NCBI GenBank assembly: GCA_021325495.1 | Contig: JAJPGZ010000001.1 | Location: 1-64,000, forward strand | DNA: 64,000 nucleotides | Reading direction: 5' to 3' | Source of the DNA: Spartobacteria bacterium | Lineage (GTDB): Bacteria; Verrucomicrobiota; Verrucomicrobiia; Chthoniobacterales; UBA10450 | Shown here: piece after piece, positions 14,995 through 23,537 of the stretch | Position numbering within the stretch: position 1 is the stretch's first letter | Layout: the number at the start of each line of letters is the position of its first letter | Translations under genes and position numbers: made by a program | Notes under the pieces: generated by a model | Seen by the model: the letters and a program-made list of their open reading frames with translations, nothing else | The model's database searches: none | Told to the model about the DNA's origin: nothing

Positions 14995-17534
14995 ACCTCG
15001 CCGACCGACTTCATCCGCGACTGGCGAAGTGGTTTCGCGAAACCTTTTCTGAGTTTACCGATGCGCAACTGCGCTGCGTGCCGGCGGTGTTAGATCGACA
15101 ATCGATTTTGCTCACCTCGCCGACCGGAAGCGGCAAAACGCTCGCCGGATTTCTCGGCGTCTTCGATTTTCTCCTGCGCAAGATCGACATACCGGACTCG
15201 TTAGTCGGCGTGCAATGCATTTACGTCTCGCCCTTGCGCGCGCTCGCCTACGACATCGAAAAGAATCTGCGCGCGCCAATTCTGGGAATGGGATTGGAAA
15301 AGAAATTGTCGATCCATCTCCGCACCGGCGACACGACACAAAAGAGCCGCGCCGATTTTCGTAAACACGGCGCGCATTTTCTGGTGACGACGCCGGAGAG
15401 CCTCGCGGTCATGCTCGCGCAAGAAAGTTACATCGAGCAATTGCGCGACGTGCAGTTCGTCATCGTCGATGAATTACATTCGTTCGCCGGAAACAAACGC
15501 GGCGCCGACCTGACGATCTCGCTCGAGCGTTTGGAAAGTATGCGCAAGATCGACAATCCACTTTGCCGCATCGGACTTTCGGCGACGGCGGCGCCGCTCG
15601 ATGTGCTTGCACAATTTCTCGTCGGGCAAGATCGACAATGTCGAATCGAGGAAGCGCAGGTGGAACGAAAATCGATCGTCGAAGTTTTCTCGCCCATTCG
15701 CCGTGATCCATATCCGCCCGCTGGTTACACAGGCGCGCGCCTTTACGCGGAGCTCGCCGATTTAATTCGCCGGCAACAATCGGTCCTCGTCTTCACCAAT
15801 GTTCGTTCCGCGGCCGAACAAATCGGAATGCGTTTGAAAGAATTGTTAGCGGAACTTTCCGATCAAATTGAAACGCATCACGCGTCGTTAGATCGCAGCG
15901 TGCGCTTGGAAGTGGAAGATCGGTTGAAAAACGGTGAGCTGCGAGCGGTGGTTTGCTCGACCAGTCTCGAGCTCGGCATCGACATCGGCGCTGTCGATCT
16001 TGTCGTAATGGTGGCGACGCCGAAAGGTGTCTCGCGCGCGATCCAGCGCATTGGCCGGTCGGGTCACTCGATGAAGCGCACGAGTCACGGCGTTCTGGTC
16101 GCGACGAATGTGAGCGATTTAGTTGAGGCAACGGTGACGGCAAAGCTCGTTAGGCAACGTGAGCTCGATCCGATTCGTGTTCTCGACAAGCCCTACGACG
16201 TCGTCGCGCAGCACATCGTCGGTATGGCCGCGCTTGCGCCGATTGAAATCGACGCCGCGTTCGATCTCATCACGCGCGCTTATCCGTTCCGCGAGCTCAC
16301 GCGCGAAGACTTCGACCGCATCGTGAATTATCTCGAAGGCGGCGGCGAATCACTCGAGAAGCAATACGCCGGCGTGTTTGGCAAAGTTAAGATCGACAAT
16401 GGCAAGATCGACATCATCCATTCACGCGCCGCGCGCGAGCTACTCGTCAATCTCGGCACGATCGTTTCGGAAGGAATGGTCGATGTTTTGCTGAAACATC
16501 GCCGTCTCGGCTCGGTCGAGGAAGGATTCATCAAGCAACTTCAGATCGGCGATTTGTTTATTCTCGCCGGACGCGTCGTTAGGCTAATCGACACCGGTGT
16601 AAACGAAGCGCACGTGGAACGCGCGGATGGACACTTGCCGACGGTGCCGCGATGGAACACGGCGAAGATGCCGCTCACTTCCGGTCTCGCGCGCGCGGTG
16701 CGCGGGCTTCGCACCGATTTGGCGAAGCGATTGCAAGATCGACATGTTGATCCGGTCGAGTGGCTGGTCGAGGCCTACGAAATTTCGAAAGCAAACGCGC
16801 AGGCAATCGTCGAACAATTCCGCGCGCAGGAACGAATCTCTGAAATTCCGGTCGGCCGAAAATTATTGATCGAGATTTATCGCGACGGCGAATACTCGCA
16901 CCACTTTTTTCATTCGCTCATCGGCCGCAGCGCGAATGACGCGTTATCGCGCATTGTCGCCTGGCGGGTAAAGAATCGAATAGGCGGCAACGCGTTGGTG
17001 ACGATCGACGACTATGGATTTCTGCTCACGCTGCGCCCGTTTCAAGAAATGCCGCTGGAGGATTGGCGGCTTTGCTTCGAGCGCGACGGCGCGGAGGAAG
17101 ATCTGGCGCGGGCGTTGCGCGGATCGCAACTAGTGAAGTGGCAATTCCGCGGAGTGGCGCAGACTGGTTTAATGGTGCCGCGCAACCTTCCCGGACGCGA
17201 ACGGAAGCGGAAACAAATGAGTTTTAGTTCGGAGGTTTTGTTTCGCGTGCTCGAGCAACATGAGCCGGACCATCCACTCCTGGTCGAAGCGTATCGGCAG
17301 GCGACGCACACGTTCCTCGACGCCGGGGCAGCCTACGAATTTCTCGATGACGTGGCTAACTTCGAATGGAGTTTGCGCGAACTGCCGACGGTATCGCCAT
17401 TTTCGTTTCCGATTTACGCGAGCGTGATCAAAGAGTCGATGATGTTGGAAGATCCGGCGTCGGCGTTGGAAAGAATTTATCGGGAGTTGTACGGGAAGGT
17501 GGAGAATATTTCCCGACGCCAGCCCGCGGCCTAA
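14991..17534 (+). CDS. Lhr-type superfamily 2 DNA helicase
   Basis: 847 aa. Order: motif I SPTGSGKTLAGF, motif Ia YVSPLRALAYD, DExH box VDELHSF, motif III LSATAAP, then the second RecA domain with VFTNVRSAAEQI, STSLELGIDIG and QRIGRSGH. A winged-helix and Lhr C-terminal core follow to about residue 840. Lhr-core helicases unwind DNA or RNA-DNA hybrids in repair. It contains eight dispersed 10-mers, the densest gene in the window. One pair (16389 and 16404) encodes KIDNGKID. The stop TAA is part of a GCCTAACGA motif. Translationally coupled to rarA. Confidence 0.93.
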   Translation: MNLADRLHPRLAKWFRETFSEFTDAQLRCVPAVLDRQSILLTSPTGSGKTLAGFLGVFDFLLRKIDIPDSLVGVQCIYVSPLRALAYDIEKNLRAPILGMGLEKKLSIHLRTGDTTQKSRADFRKHGAHFLVTTPESLAVMLAQESYIEQLRDVQFVIVDELHSFAGNKRGADLTISLERLESMRKIDNPLCRIGLSATAAPLDVLAQFLVGQDRQCRIEEAQVERKSIVEVFSPIRRDPYPPAGYTGARLYAELADLIRRQQSVLVFTNVRSAAEQIGMRLKELLAELSDQIETHHASLDRSVRLEVEDRLKNGELRAVVCSTSLELGIDIGAVDLVVMVATPKGVSRAIQRIGRSGHSMKRTSHGVLVATNVSDLVEATVTAKLVRQRELDPIRVLDKPYDVVAQHIVGMAALAPIEIDAAFDLITRAYPFRELTREDFDRIVNYLEGGGESLEKQYAGVFGKVKIDNGKIDIIHSRAARELLVNLGTIVSEGMVDVLLKHRRLGSVEEGFIKQLQIGDLFILAGRVVRLIDTGVNEAHVERADGHLPTVPRWNTAKMPLTSGLARAVRGLRTDLAKRLQDRHVDPVEWLVEAYEISKANAQAIVEQFRAQERISEIPVGRKLLIEIYRDGEYSHHFFHSLIGRSANDALSRIVAWRVKNRIGGNALVTIDDYGFLLTLRPFQEMPLEDWRLCFERDGAEEDLARALRGSQLVKWQFRGVAQTGLMVPRNLPGRERKRKQMSFSSEVLFRVLEQHEPDHPLLVEAYRQATHTFLDAGAAYEFLDDVANFEWSLRELPTVSPFSFPIYASVIKESMMLEDPASALERIYRELYGKVENISRRQPAA

Positions 17535-17583
17535 CGAAAGAGTAATTGTCGATCTTGTGATTGTCGATCTAACGGTACGGAAA

Positions 17584-17609
17584 GAGGGCGGGCCTTACGA
17601 CCCGCCCTC
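17584..17609. terminator. Hairpin between convergent helicase and pilC genes
   Basis: GAGGGCGGG (17584-17592) and CCCGCCCTC (17601-17609) form a perfect 9-bp stem with an 8-nt loop. It lies between two genes that converge, as expected for a bidirectional terminator, but there is no T tract on either side. Two dispersed 10-mers 15 bp apart (17547, 17562) lie just upstream. Confidence 0.55.
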
Positions 17610-17637
17610 CGCCTAACCGTCCGCAGAACGCTTCTCC

Positions 17638-18861
17638 CTATGTTTTATTCTGCGAAACGACTTCGTTCAGTTTGAAGATCGGTAGGAACATGGCGATGAC
17701 GATTCCACCGACGATCACACCGAGGAAAACAATGAGCATGGGCTCGATGAGTGAAGTGAGGGCGTCGAGCATGGCCTCGATTTCTTCGTCCCAGAAATCG
17801 GCCATTTTCTCGAGCATGGTGTCGATCTTGCCCGTCTGTTCACCGGCCGCGACCATGCGCAGGAGCATGGGCGGGAAAATTTTCTTCTTCGAGAGCGCGA
17901 CGGAAAGGTTGTCGCCTTTCTCCACGTCATCCGCGACGGACTTGATGCTGGTCTCGATGACATGATTGCCGGACGAACCGCCGACAATGTCGAGCACTTC
18001 GAGGATGGGGACGCCGCTCCGGATGAGCTGCGCAAATGTGCGCGAGAACCGCGACATGCAAATCTTTGTCACGAGCGGACCGAAGACTGGCAGCTTCAGT
18101 TTCCAACGGTCCCAAATTTGTTTGCCGCGTTTGGAACGCATGAACGCGCGCAGACCGAAAATAGTGCCGCCGATTCCGAGCGCGAGGAAATACCATTCGC
18201 CCCGGACGAAATCGCTCACGTCGAGTAGGAATTGCGTCGGCGCCGGCAATTTCGCGCCGAAATCTTTGAAGATTTCGCCGAAGATCGGCACCACGCGCAC
18301 GATCAGGAACGTCGTAATCGCAAACGCGATGCAGACGACGATGACTGGATACGTCATGGCCGACTTGACCTTCTTGCGCAAACGCGCAGTCGCTTCCAAA
18401 AATCCTGCGAGCCGGTCCAAAATTTCGGCGAGCAAACCGCCGTGCTCACCCGCTTTGACCATGCTGGTGAAAAGGCGATTGAAAACGCGGGGATGTTTCG
18501 CGAGCGCGTCGTGGAAGGTGTCGCCACCTTGCACGCGGGTCGTAATGTCGCTGATGATGAAACGGAGATTACGTTGACGGCGCGGGTCGCATTGGTCGTA
18601 GAGCGCGGTCAGGGCCTGGACTAACGAAATGCCGGCCTCGATCATGGTGGCAAGCTGGCGGGTACAGAGAACGATGTCGGTTTCTTTGACCGACCAAGTC
18701 TTTTTGCGTGAGCGGGAGGCTTCGGATTTTTTGTGAAGCGACAAAACCATGAGCCCGCGGCTCATTAGGCTGGTGATGGCGTTATCCTCATTGAGGGCAT
18801 CTTGGATGCCGGTGACGATGCGCCCGGAAGCATCGCGCGCTTGGTAGGAGAAGGTGATCAT
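17638..18861 (-). CDS. pilC: Type IV pilus / type II secretion inner-membrane platform protein
   Basis: 407 aa of the PilC/GspF family. The N-terminal MITFSYQARDASGRIVTG is typical, then two repeats of the T2SSF domain (about 70-195 and 275-395). Each has the QLATMIEAGISLVQAL / QLIRSGVPILEVLDIVGG core and a membrane helix before the next segment, ending in GGIVIAMFLPIF. It anchors pilus or pseudopilus assembly to the motor ATPase. pilC and gspF cannot be told apart here because no other pilus genes are adjacent. A 17-bp palindrome lies just upstream of the start. Confidence 0.9.
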   Translation of the reverse strand: MITFSYQARDASGRIVTGIQDALNEDNAITSLMSRGLMVLSLHKKSEASRSRKKTWSVKETDIVLCTRQLATMIEAGISLVQALTALYDQCDPRRQRNLRFIISDITTRVQGGDTFHDALAKHPRVFNRLFTSMVKAGEHGGLLAEILDRLAGFLEATARLRKKVKSAMTYPVIVVCIAFAITTFLIVRVVPIFGEIFKDFGAKLPAPTQFLLDVSDFVRGEWYFLALGIGGTIFGLRAFMRSKRGKQIWDRWKLKLPVFGPLVTKICMSRFSRTFAQLIRSGVPILEVLDIVGGSSGNHVIETSIKSVADDVEKGDNLSVALSKKKIFPPMLLRMVAAGEQTGKIDTMLEKMADFWDEEIEAMLDALTSLIEPMLIVFLGVIVGGIVIAMFLPIFKLNEVVSQNKT

Positions 18862-18873
18862 AGGTTTATAAAA

Positions 18874-18890
18874 GCTATACTGAGTATAGC
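18874..18890. promoter_or_regulatory. Perfect 7-bp inverted repeat upstream of pilC
   Basis: GCTATACTGAGTATAGC is fully symmetric around a 3-base centre. It lies 13 bp upstream of the pilC start (18861) and about 70 bp before the opposite gene. The AT-rich flank (TTTATAAAA) and symmetry suggest an operator in the divergent promoter region. A short mRNA hairpin is the alternative. Confidence 0.4.
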
Positions 18891-18961
18891 AACCATGATG
18901 CCACCCGAGGTAAGCATATGTCGATCTTGCCTTCTGCCCATGTCACCCGGACGATGTGGGC

Positions 18962-19555
18962 ATGGTTATGGCGCAGGAATTTGATGAACTCGGCGCCGGG
19001 CTGCGCACCTGGCAGGTCTATGATCCGGCGGTTAAGGTCGAACTCTTCTCCACTGCCCTCGAAATCCGCGCCGGCACGTTCATTGTCGATCCTGTCTCGC
19101 TGGCCGCTGACCTCGCCGAAGACTTCCACAACGTCACCGGCGTGGTGGTGACGAATGCGAATCACCATCGTGCCTCCGCGGAGTTCGCCCAGAGATTCAA
19201 CGTGCCGATTTACGCTCGTGCCGAAAGTTTTGGTGACGCACGACCACCATCATTTCATGACCTCGACCAAAACCCGCACCCGCACGGCGAACTTCAATCG
19301 GTTGCCATTGAAGGCGCGGCGCCCGGCGAGATTGCGCTCTGCGTGAATCGCTCGCTCATCGTGGGCGATGCGTTAATCAACGCCGAACCCTACGGCTTCA
19401 CCTTTCTGCCGGCGAAATATTGCATCGACTTCAAGCGCATGCGGCAATCACTCCGGCAACTTGTCGAGCTCGACTTCGACCGCATTTTGTTCGCGCACGG
19501 AATGCCGATCATCTCCCGCGCGCACGCGCGCCTGACGCAACTGTTCGAGCAATGA
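18962..19555 (+). CDS. Metallo-beta-lactamase-fold-like protein lacking the usual metal motif
   Basis: About 197 aa from ATG 18962 (ATG 18968 is equally possible). Strand order and segments such as GTFIVDPVSL, GVVVTNANHHRASAEFA, IALCVNRSLIVGDAL and FDRILFAHGMPII resemble MBL-fold hydrolases (flap, HxHxDH site, late His). Here HxHxDH is replaced by NANHHR and the DxGxG region by VGDAL, so catalysis may be lost or altered. The stop overlaps the prenyltransferase start by 4 bp. Confidence 0.6.
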   Translation: MVMAQEFDELGAGLRTWQVYDPAVKVELFSTALEIRAGTFIVDPVSLAADLAEDFHNVTGVVVTNANHHRASAEFAQRFNVPIYARAESFGDARPPSFHDLDQNPHPHGELQSVAIEGAAPGEIALCVNRSLIVGDALINAEPYGFTFLPAKYCIDFKRMRQSLRQLVELDFDRILFAHGMPIISRAHARLTQLFEQ

Positions 19556-20439
19556 CCACGCAAGATCGACAATCCCCTCGCGAAGCGATTCCGGGCAACG
19601 TTGTTGCGCGCTTTTTCCGGCTCATTCGTTTTTCACACACGATCTTCGCCCTGCCTTTCGCATTGGCTGCGCTGGTCGTGGCGGCAAATGGCAAACCTTC
19701 ACCACGACTTCTCGGCCTCGTTTTTCTCTGCATGCTGTTCGCCCGCACCGCCGCGATGCTGTTTAACCGGCTAATCGATTGGCAAATCGACCAGCGCAAT
19801 CCGCGCACGGCTTCGCGGCATTTGCTCGTCTCGAGAAGTTTCGCGATTGCGGCGCTGCTCGTCAGTTGCGCCGGCTTCATTGTCAGCGCGGCGAATATTA
19901 ATCGCCTGACGTTTGCGCTTTCGCCGCTCGCATTGGCGATTGTCTTCTTCTACTCCGTCACCAAACGCTTCACCGCGGCAACACACTTTTTTCTCGGGCT
20001 CGCGCTCGCCATTGCCCCGATCGGCGCCTGGATCGCGCAGACCGGACATGTCGATCTTGCGCCGATCATTCTCGCATTCGGCGTCGTTTGTTGGGTCGCG
20101 GGCTTCGATCTCATTTACGCCACGCAGGATTACGAATTCGATCAACGCGCCGGTTTGCATTCCCTCGTGGTCTCACTCGGAATTCCTCGCGCGCTCCGAC
20201 TCGCGAAAGTCCTCCACTTAATCACCTTCGTCGCGCTCATTGTCTTTGGGACGACCGCGCGACTCGGCGCGCCGTATTTTGTGAGCATGCTCGTAATCGG
20301 CGGCGCGCTGATTTACGAACACCGCACGGCGGACGATGTCGATCTTGCGCGAATCAATCGCGCGTTTTTCCACAGCAACGCCTTTGTCAGCGCGGTTTTT
20401 CTGGCGGCCGTCGTGATCGACAGGCTCACATCGAGTTGA
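19552..20439 (+). CDS. UbiA-family prenyltransferase (possibly MqnP/UbiA)
   Basis: 295 aa from ATG 19552 (MTTQDRQSP), where the 10-mer follows the start and encodes QDRQ. There are about eight to nine helices with the two Asp-rich motifs: NRLIDWQIDQRNPRTASR and DLIYATQDYEFDQRAGLHS. These bind the prenyl diphosphate through Mg2+. The family makes quinones; the sequence fits the branch that prenylates aromatic acids in ubiquinone or futalosine-type menaquinone synthesis, but the exact substrate is uncertain. The end overlaps rpiB, which converges, by 14 bp. Confidence 0.88.
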   Translation: MTTQDRQSPREAIPGNVVARFFRLIRFSHTIFALPFALAALVVAANGKPSPRLLGLVFLCMLFARTAAMLFNRLIDWQIDQRNPRTASRHLLVSRSFAIAALLVSCAGFIVSAANINRLTFALSPLALAIVFFYSVTKRFTAATHFFLGLALAIAPIGAWIAQTGHVDLAPIILAFGVVCWVAGFDLIYATQDYEFDQRAGLHSLVVSLGIPRALRLAKVLHLITFVALIVFGTTARLGAPYFVSMLVIGGALIYEHRTADDVDLARINRAFFHSNAFVSAVFLAAVVIDRLTSS

Positions 20440-20857
20440 GCATCTCGACCCGGCGCTCGTGTCGCCCGCCTTCGAACGGCGTTTCCAGCCAGATGCGCAC
20501 GATGTTGAGCGCCATTTCTTCGTCGATGACGCGCTGGCCTAACGAAAGCACGTTGGCGTCATTGTGCTGGCGCGACAAGCGCGCGGTCTCTTCGTTCCAA
20601 CACAAGGCGCATCGCGCGCCGTGCACCTTATTCGCCGCCATCGCTTCGCCATTGCCCGAGCCGCCGAATACGATGGCGCGATCGCATTCGCCACGCACCG
20701 CCGCTTCGGTCGCAGGAAGGATCCACAGAGGATAATCGACCGGATCTTCGTTGAACGTGCCGCAATCTTTGACCTCGTGGCCTAACGACCCCAGCAGTTC
20801 CTTCACTTTTTCCTTCAACCGAAAACCGGCGTGGTCGCTCCCGAGCGAAATTTTCAT
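20426..20857 (-). CDS. rpiB: Ribose 5-phosphate isomerase B
   Basis: 143 aa. KISLGSDHAGFRLKE, the GGSGNGEAMAANKVHGARCAL active-site loop and HNDANVLSLGQRVI are RpiB hallmarks. The catalytic base position carries the Glu type (GSGNGE) seen in actinobacterial enzymes, not the Cys of E. coli RpiB. It interconverts ribose and ribulose 5-phosphate in the pentose pathway. Two dispersed 10-mers, 16 bp apart (20871 and 20887), lie directly upstream of its start. Confidence 0.93.
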   Translation of the reverse strand: MKISLGSDHAGFRLKEKVKELLGSLGHEVKDCGTFNEDPVDYPLWILPATEAAVRGECDRAIVFGGSGNGEAMAANKVHGARCALCWNEETARLSRQHNDANVLSLGQRVIDEEMALNIVRIWLETPFEGGRHERRVEMLNSM

Positions 20858-20900
20858 GGCCGAAAGTTGATGTCGATCTTAGGAGATGTCGATCTTGCAA

Positions 20901-21866
20901 TTAATCGCCGTGCAATTTCGCGAGCTCCTGCCAAAGCTTGCGCTCCCGCTCGGTGATTTTTTTCGGAATGTAGATTTGCACGGCGACGTAAAGATCGCCG
21001 CGACCGCCGGCGCCCGTCGGCATTCCGCGCCCGCGTAAACGAAACTTTTGTCCGCCTTGCGTGCCCGGCGGAATTTTCAAACGCACGTCGCCTTCCAGCG
21101 TCGCCACTTTCAATTCCGTTCCGAGCACCGCCTGCCACGGCGCGATTTTCTCCTCGTGAATGAGATCGCTGCCTTCGACGCGAAAATCCGGATGCTTCGC
21201 CAAACGTACCCGCAAAAATAAATCGCCGCTTTTCCCGCCGCCCTCACCCGCTTCGCCCTGGCCGGCGAGACGAATGCGCTGACCTTCATGAACGCCGCGC
21301 GGAATTTTCACCTGATAAGTTTCGACTTTGTTCGAACCTGCGCGGCGCAACGAAATTGTGCGGGTCGCGCCGTGCAACGCTTCCTCGAGCGGCACCATGA
21401 TGTCCGCTTCGACGTCACTGCCGCGTTCCGCTCCTCCCGCGCGTTGACCAAATCCGCCGAAGGTGGAACGGCCGCGGCCGCCACCGAAAAATTGCTCGAA
21501 GAAATCGCTGAAGCCGGTGCCGCCAAACTCAAACTCGACACCGCCGCCATTTCCGCCGCTCCACTGCCACTGTTGAGGTCCGCGGCCCGGCTGTTGCCCG
21601 CCCCATCCTGGTGGCGGTTGAAAACCGCCGCCGGGCTGGTCCCAATTCTCGCCTAACTGATCGTATTTCTTGCGCTTCTCCGGATCGCTCAGCACCTCGT
21701 AGGCTTCGTTGATCTGCTTAAATTTTTCTTCCGCGGCTTTTTTGTCCTTCGCCACGTCCGGATGATATTTCCGCGCGAGTTTGCGGAACGCGCTGCGAAT
21801 CTCATCTTCAGTCGCCGTTTTCGGCACGCCGAGCGTTTCGTAATAATCGCGGAATTCGACTGGCAT
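20901..21866 (-). CDS. DnaJ/CbpA-type co-chaperone without zinc finger
   Basis: 321 aa. J domain at 6-70 with [11 protein letters not shown] and the HPD tripeptide (KYHPDVAKD), then a long Gly-rich linker (about 75-145) and the two C-terminal substrate-binding barrels ([51 protein letters not shown]). There are no CxxCxGxG zinc repeats, so it resembles CbpA. It stimulates DnaK ATPase. Confidence 0.92.
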   Translation of the reverse strand: MPVEFRDYYETLGVPKTATEDEIRSAFRKLARKYHPDVAKDKKAAEEKFKQINEAYEVLSDPEKRKKYDQLGENWDQPGGGFQPPPGWGGQQPGRGPQQWQWSGGNGGGVEFEFGGTGFSDFFEQFFGGGRGRSTFGGFGQRAGGAERGSDVEADIMVPLEEALHGATRTISLRRAGSNKVETYQVKIPRGVHEGQRIRLAGQGEAGEGGGKSGDLFLRVRLAKHPDFRVEGSDLIHEEKIAPWQAVLGTELKVATLEGDVRLKIPPGTQGGQKFRLRGRGMPTGAGGRGDLYVAVQIYIPKKITERERKLWQELAKLHGD

Positions 21867-21894
21867 CGCGCATCAACCTTGTGCCGCCCCGTGA

Positions 21895-22128
21895 ATGACG
21901 CAACCTTCTCTCGCGATGCAGGAGCTCGGAAAATTTCTGGTCATCATTGGCGTTGTCGTCGTTCTCCTCGGTTTAATTCTGTGGGCCGGGCTCGCGCCGC
22001 GTTGGTTAGGCCGTTTGCCGGGTGACATTCGGGTCGAGCACGAACATGGCGCGTTTTATTTTCCCATCGTCACCTGCATCATCATCAGCGTTGTCCTGAG
22101 CTTGATCATGTCGATCTTTCGCCGCTAA
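21895..22128 (+). CDS. DUF2905 two-helix membrane protein
   Basis: 77 aa. One helix, then LGRLPGDIRVEHEHGAFYFP, then a second helix, which is the whole DUF2905 family pattern. Translation may begin at ATG 21895 or at ATG 21916 (MQELGKF). The stop overlaps the start of the next gene (TAATG). Function unknown. A reverse 10-mer gives MSIF at the end. Confidence 0.82.
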   Translation: MTQPSLAMQELGKFLVIIGVVVVLLGLILWAGLAPRWLGRLPGDIRVEHEHGAFYFPIVTCIIISVVLSLIMSIFRR

Positions 22129-22745
22129 TGGCGAAATCCCGGCAGCAACTCGCGTTAGATCGACATGTGCATTTGCTTCGGCAATGCCGGCGCTGTCCAC
22201 GCGTTATTCCACCGCCGGTTTCATGCGGACCAATCTTGAGCGACGTGATGATTATCGGCCAGGCGCCCGGCGTGCGTGAGCCGGTGCTGGCGCGACCATT
22301 CGCGCACACCGCCGGCAAAACTTTGTTCCGTTGGTTCGAACAATTCGGTGGAATGAGCGAAGCCACCGTAAGATCGACAATCTATTTTGCAGCGGTCATC
22401 CGTTGCTTTCCCGGCAAAGCGCCTGGCGGCGGCGATCGCGTTCCCTCGCCTAACGAGATCAGCAATTGTTCGAGTTGGCTCAACGACGAATTCGAAATTC
22501 TGCGCCCGCATCTCGTTATTCCGGTGGGACGGCTTGCCATCGCGCAATTCATCGCGTTCGACAAACTCGACGAAGTCATCGGGCGAACATTCCGTGCGCA
22601 ACGCGCAAATGTAGATGTCGATCTTATCCCATTGCCGCATCCATCGGGCGCATCGCCGTGGCACAAGCTTTCCCCTGGAAAAGAATTGCTCGCGAAAGCG
22701 ATGCGGAAAATTTCGCGGCATCCCGCATTTCGCGCGTTACGATAG
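22128..22745 (+). CDS. Uracil-DNA glycosylase superfamily protein, Fe-S type
   Basis: 205 aa. Cys residues at RQCRRCP, VIRCFP and ISNCSSW could bind a 4Fe-4S cluster as in family 4/5 enzymes. Motif A is GQAPGVRE (family 4 has GEAPGxxE) and motif B is PHPSGASPWHK. It probably removes uracil from DNA. Three dispersed 10-mers in the gene encode DRH, RST and VDL, three different reading frames of the same motif. Confidence 0.85.
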   Translation: MAKSRQQLALDRHVHLLRQCRRCPRVIPPPVSCGPILSDVMIIGQAPGVREPVLARPFAHTAGKTLFRWFEQFGGMSEATVRSTIYFAAVIRCFPGKAPGGGDRVPSPNEISNCSSWLNDEFEILRPHLVIPVGRLAIAQFIAFDKLDEVIGRTFRAQRANVDVDLIPLPHPSGASPWHKLSPGKELLAKAMRKISRHPAFRALR

Positions 22746-22749
22746 GAAG

Positions 22750-23535
22750 ATGGCCAAACAAATTCGCGTGCTGGTTTGGAACGAGAATGTGCACGAGCAG
22801 GAGAACGCGACCGTGCGCGAAGTTTATCCGCAAGGAATCCACGGCACGATCGCGGAGGCGTTGAAGGAAGATGTCGATCTTAGCGTAAGCACCGCGACCT
22901 TGCAGGAACGCGAACACGGCCTAACGAAAGACGTTCTCGACCACACCGACGTTCTCCTGTGGTGGGCCCACGCCGCTCACGGCAAAGTCGAAAACGAAAT
23001 CGTCGAGCGTGTGCTCGCGCGGGTGTGGGAAGGAATGGGATTTATCGCGCTGCATTCCTCGCATTACTCGCGGCCGTTCCAGCGACTCATGGGGACAAGT
23101 TGTTCGCTCACCTGGCGCGAAGCGGGCGAAAAGGAGCGCCTTTGGGTTTGCAACCCGGCTCATCGCATCGCTCGCGGCATCGATCGCTATTTCGAAATCC
23201 CGAACACGGAAATGTACGGCGAGCCTTTCGCGATTCCGACTCCGGATGAAATCGTTTTCATCTCCTGGTTCGAAGGCGGCGAAGTTTTTCGCAGCGGTTG
23301 CACATGGAAACGCGGTAACGGAAAAATCTTTTACTTCGGGCCCGGTCACGAAGTTTATCCGATCTATCAACACCCGACGGTGCGGCTCGTTTTGCGAAAC
23401 GCGGTGCATTGGGCGGCGCCGGACACCGAAAAGTGGATCGACAATTGTCCGCAAATCGATATCGAAAACGCGCCGGAGAAAATCACGACGAAAGGTCCGC
23501 GCTTGCACAAGAAAGGTGAAGCGGGTCTTCGTTAA
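22750..23535 (+). CDS. ThuA-like domain protein
   Basis: 261 aa from ATG 22750. The ThuA glutamine-amidotransferase-like fold is shown by RVLVWNENVHEQEN, HTDVLLWWAHAAHGKV, GMGFIALHSSHYS, TWREAGEKERLWV, IPTPDEIVFISWF and FYFGPGHEVYPIY. ThuA proteins are linked to trehalose and other sugar use in Rhizobiaceae. Short spacing to the UDG gene (4 bp) and to pepF (2 bp) suggests one transcript. Confidence 0.88.
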   Translation: MAKQIRVLVWNENVHEQENATVREVYPQGIHGTIAEALKEDVDLSVSTATLQEREHGLTKDVLDHTDVLLWWAHAAHGKVENEIVERVLARVWEGMGFIALHSSHYSRPFQRLMGTSCSLTWREAGEKERLWVCNPAHRIARGIDRYFEIPNTEMYGEPFAIPTPDEIVFISWFEGGEVFRSGCTWKRGNGKIFYFGPGHEVYPIYQHPTVRLVLRNAVHWAAPDTEKWIDNCPQIDIENAPEKITTKGPRLHKKGEAGLR

Positions 23536-23537
23536 AT

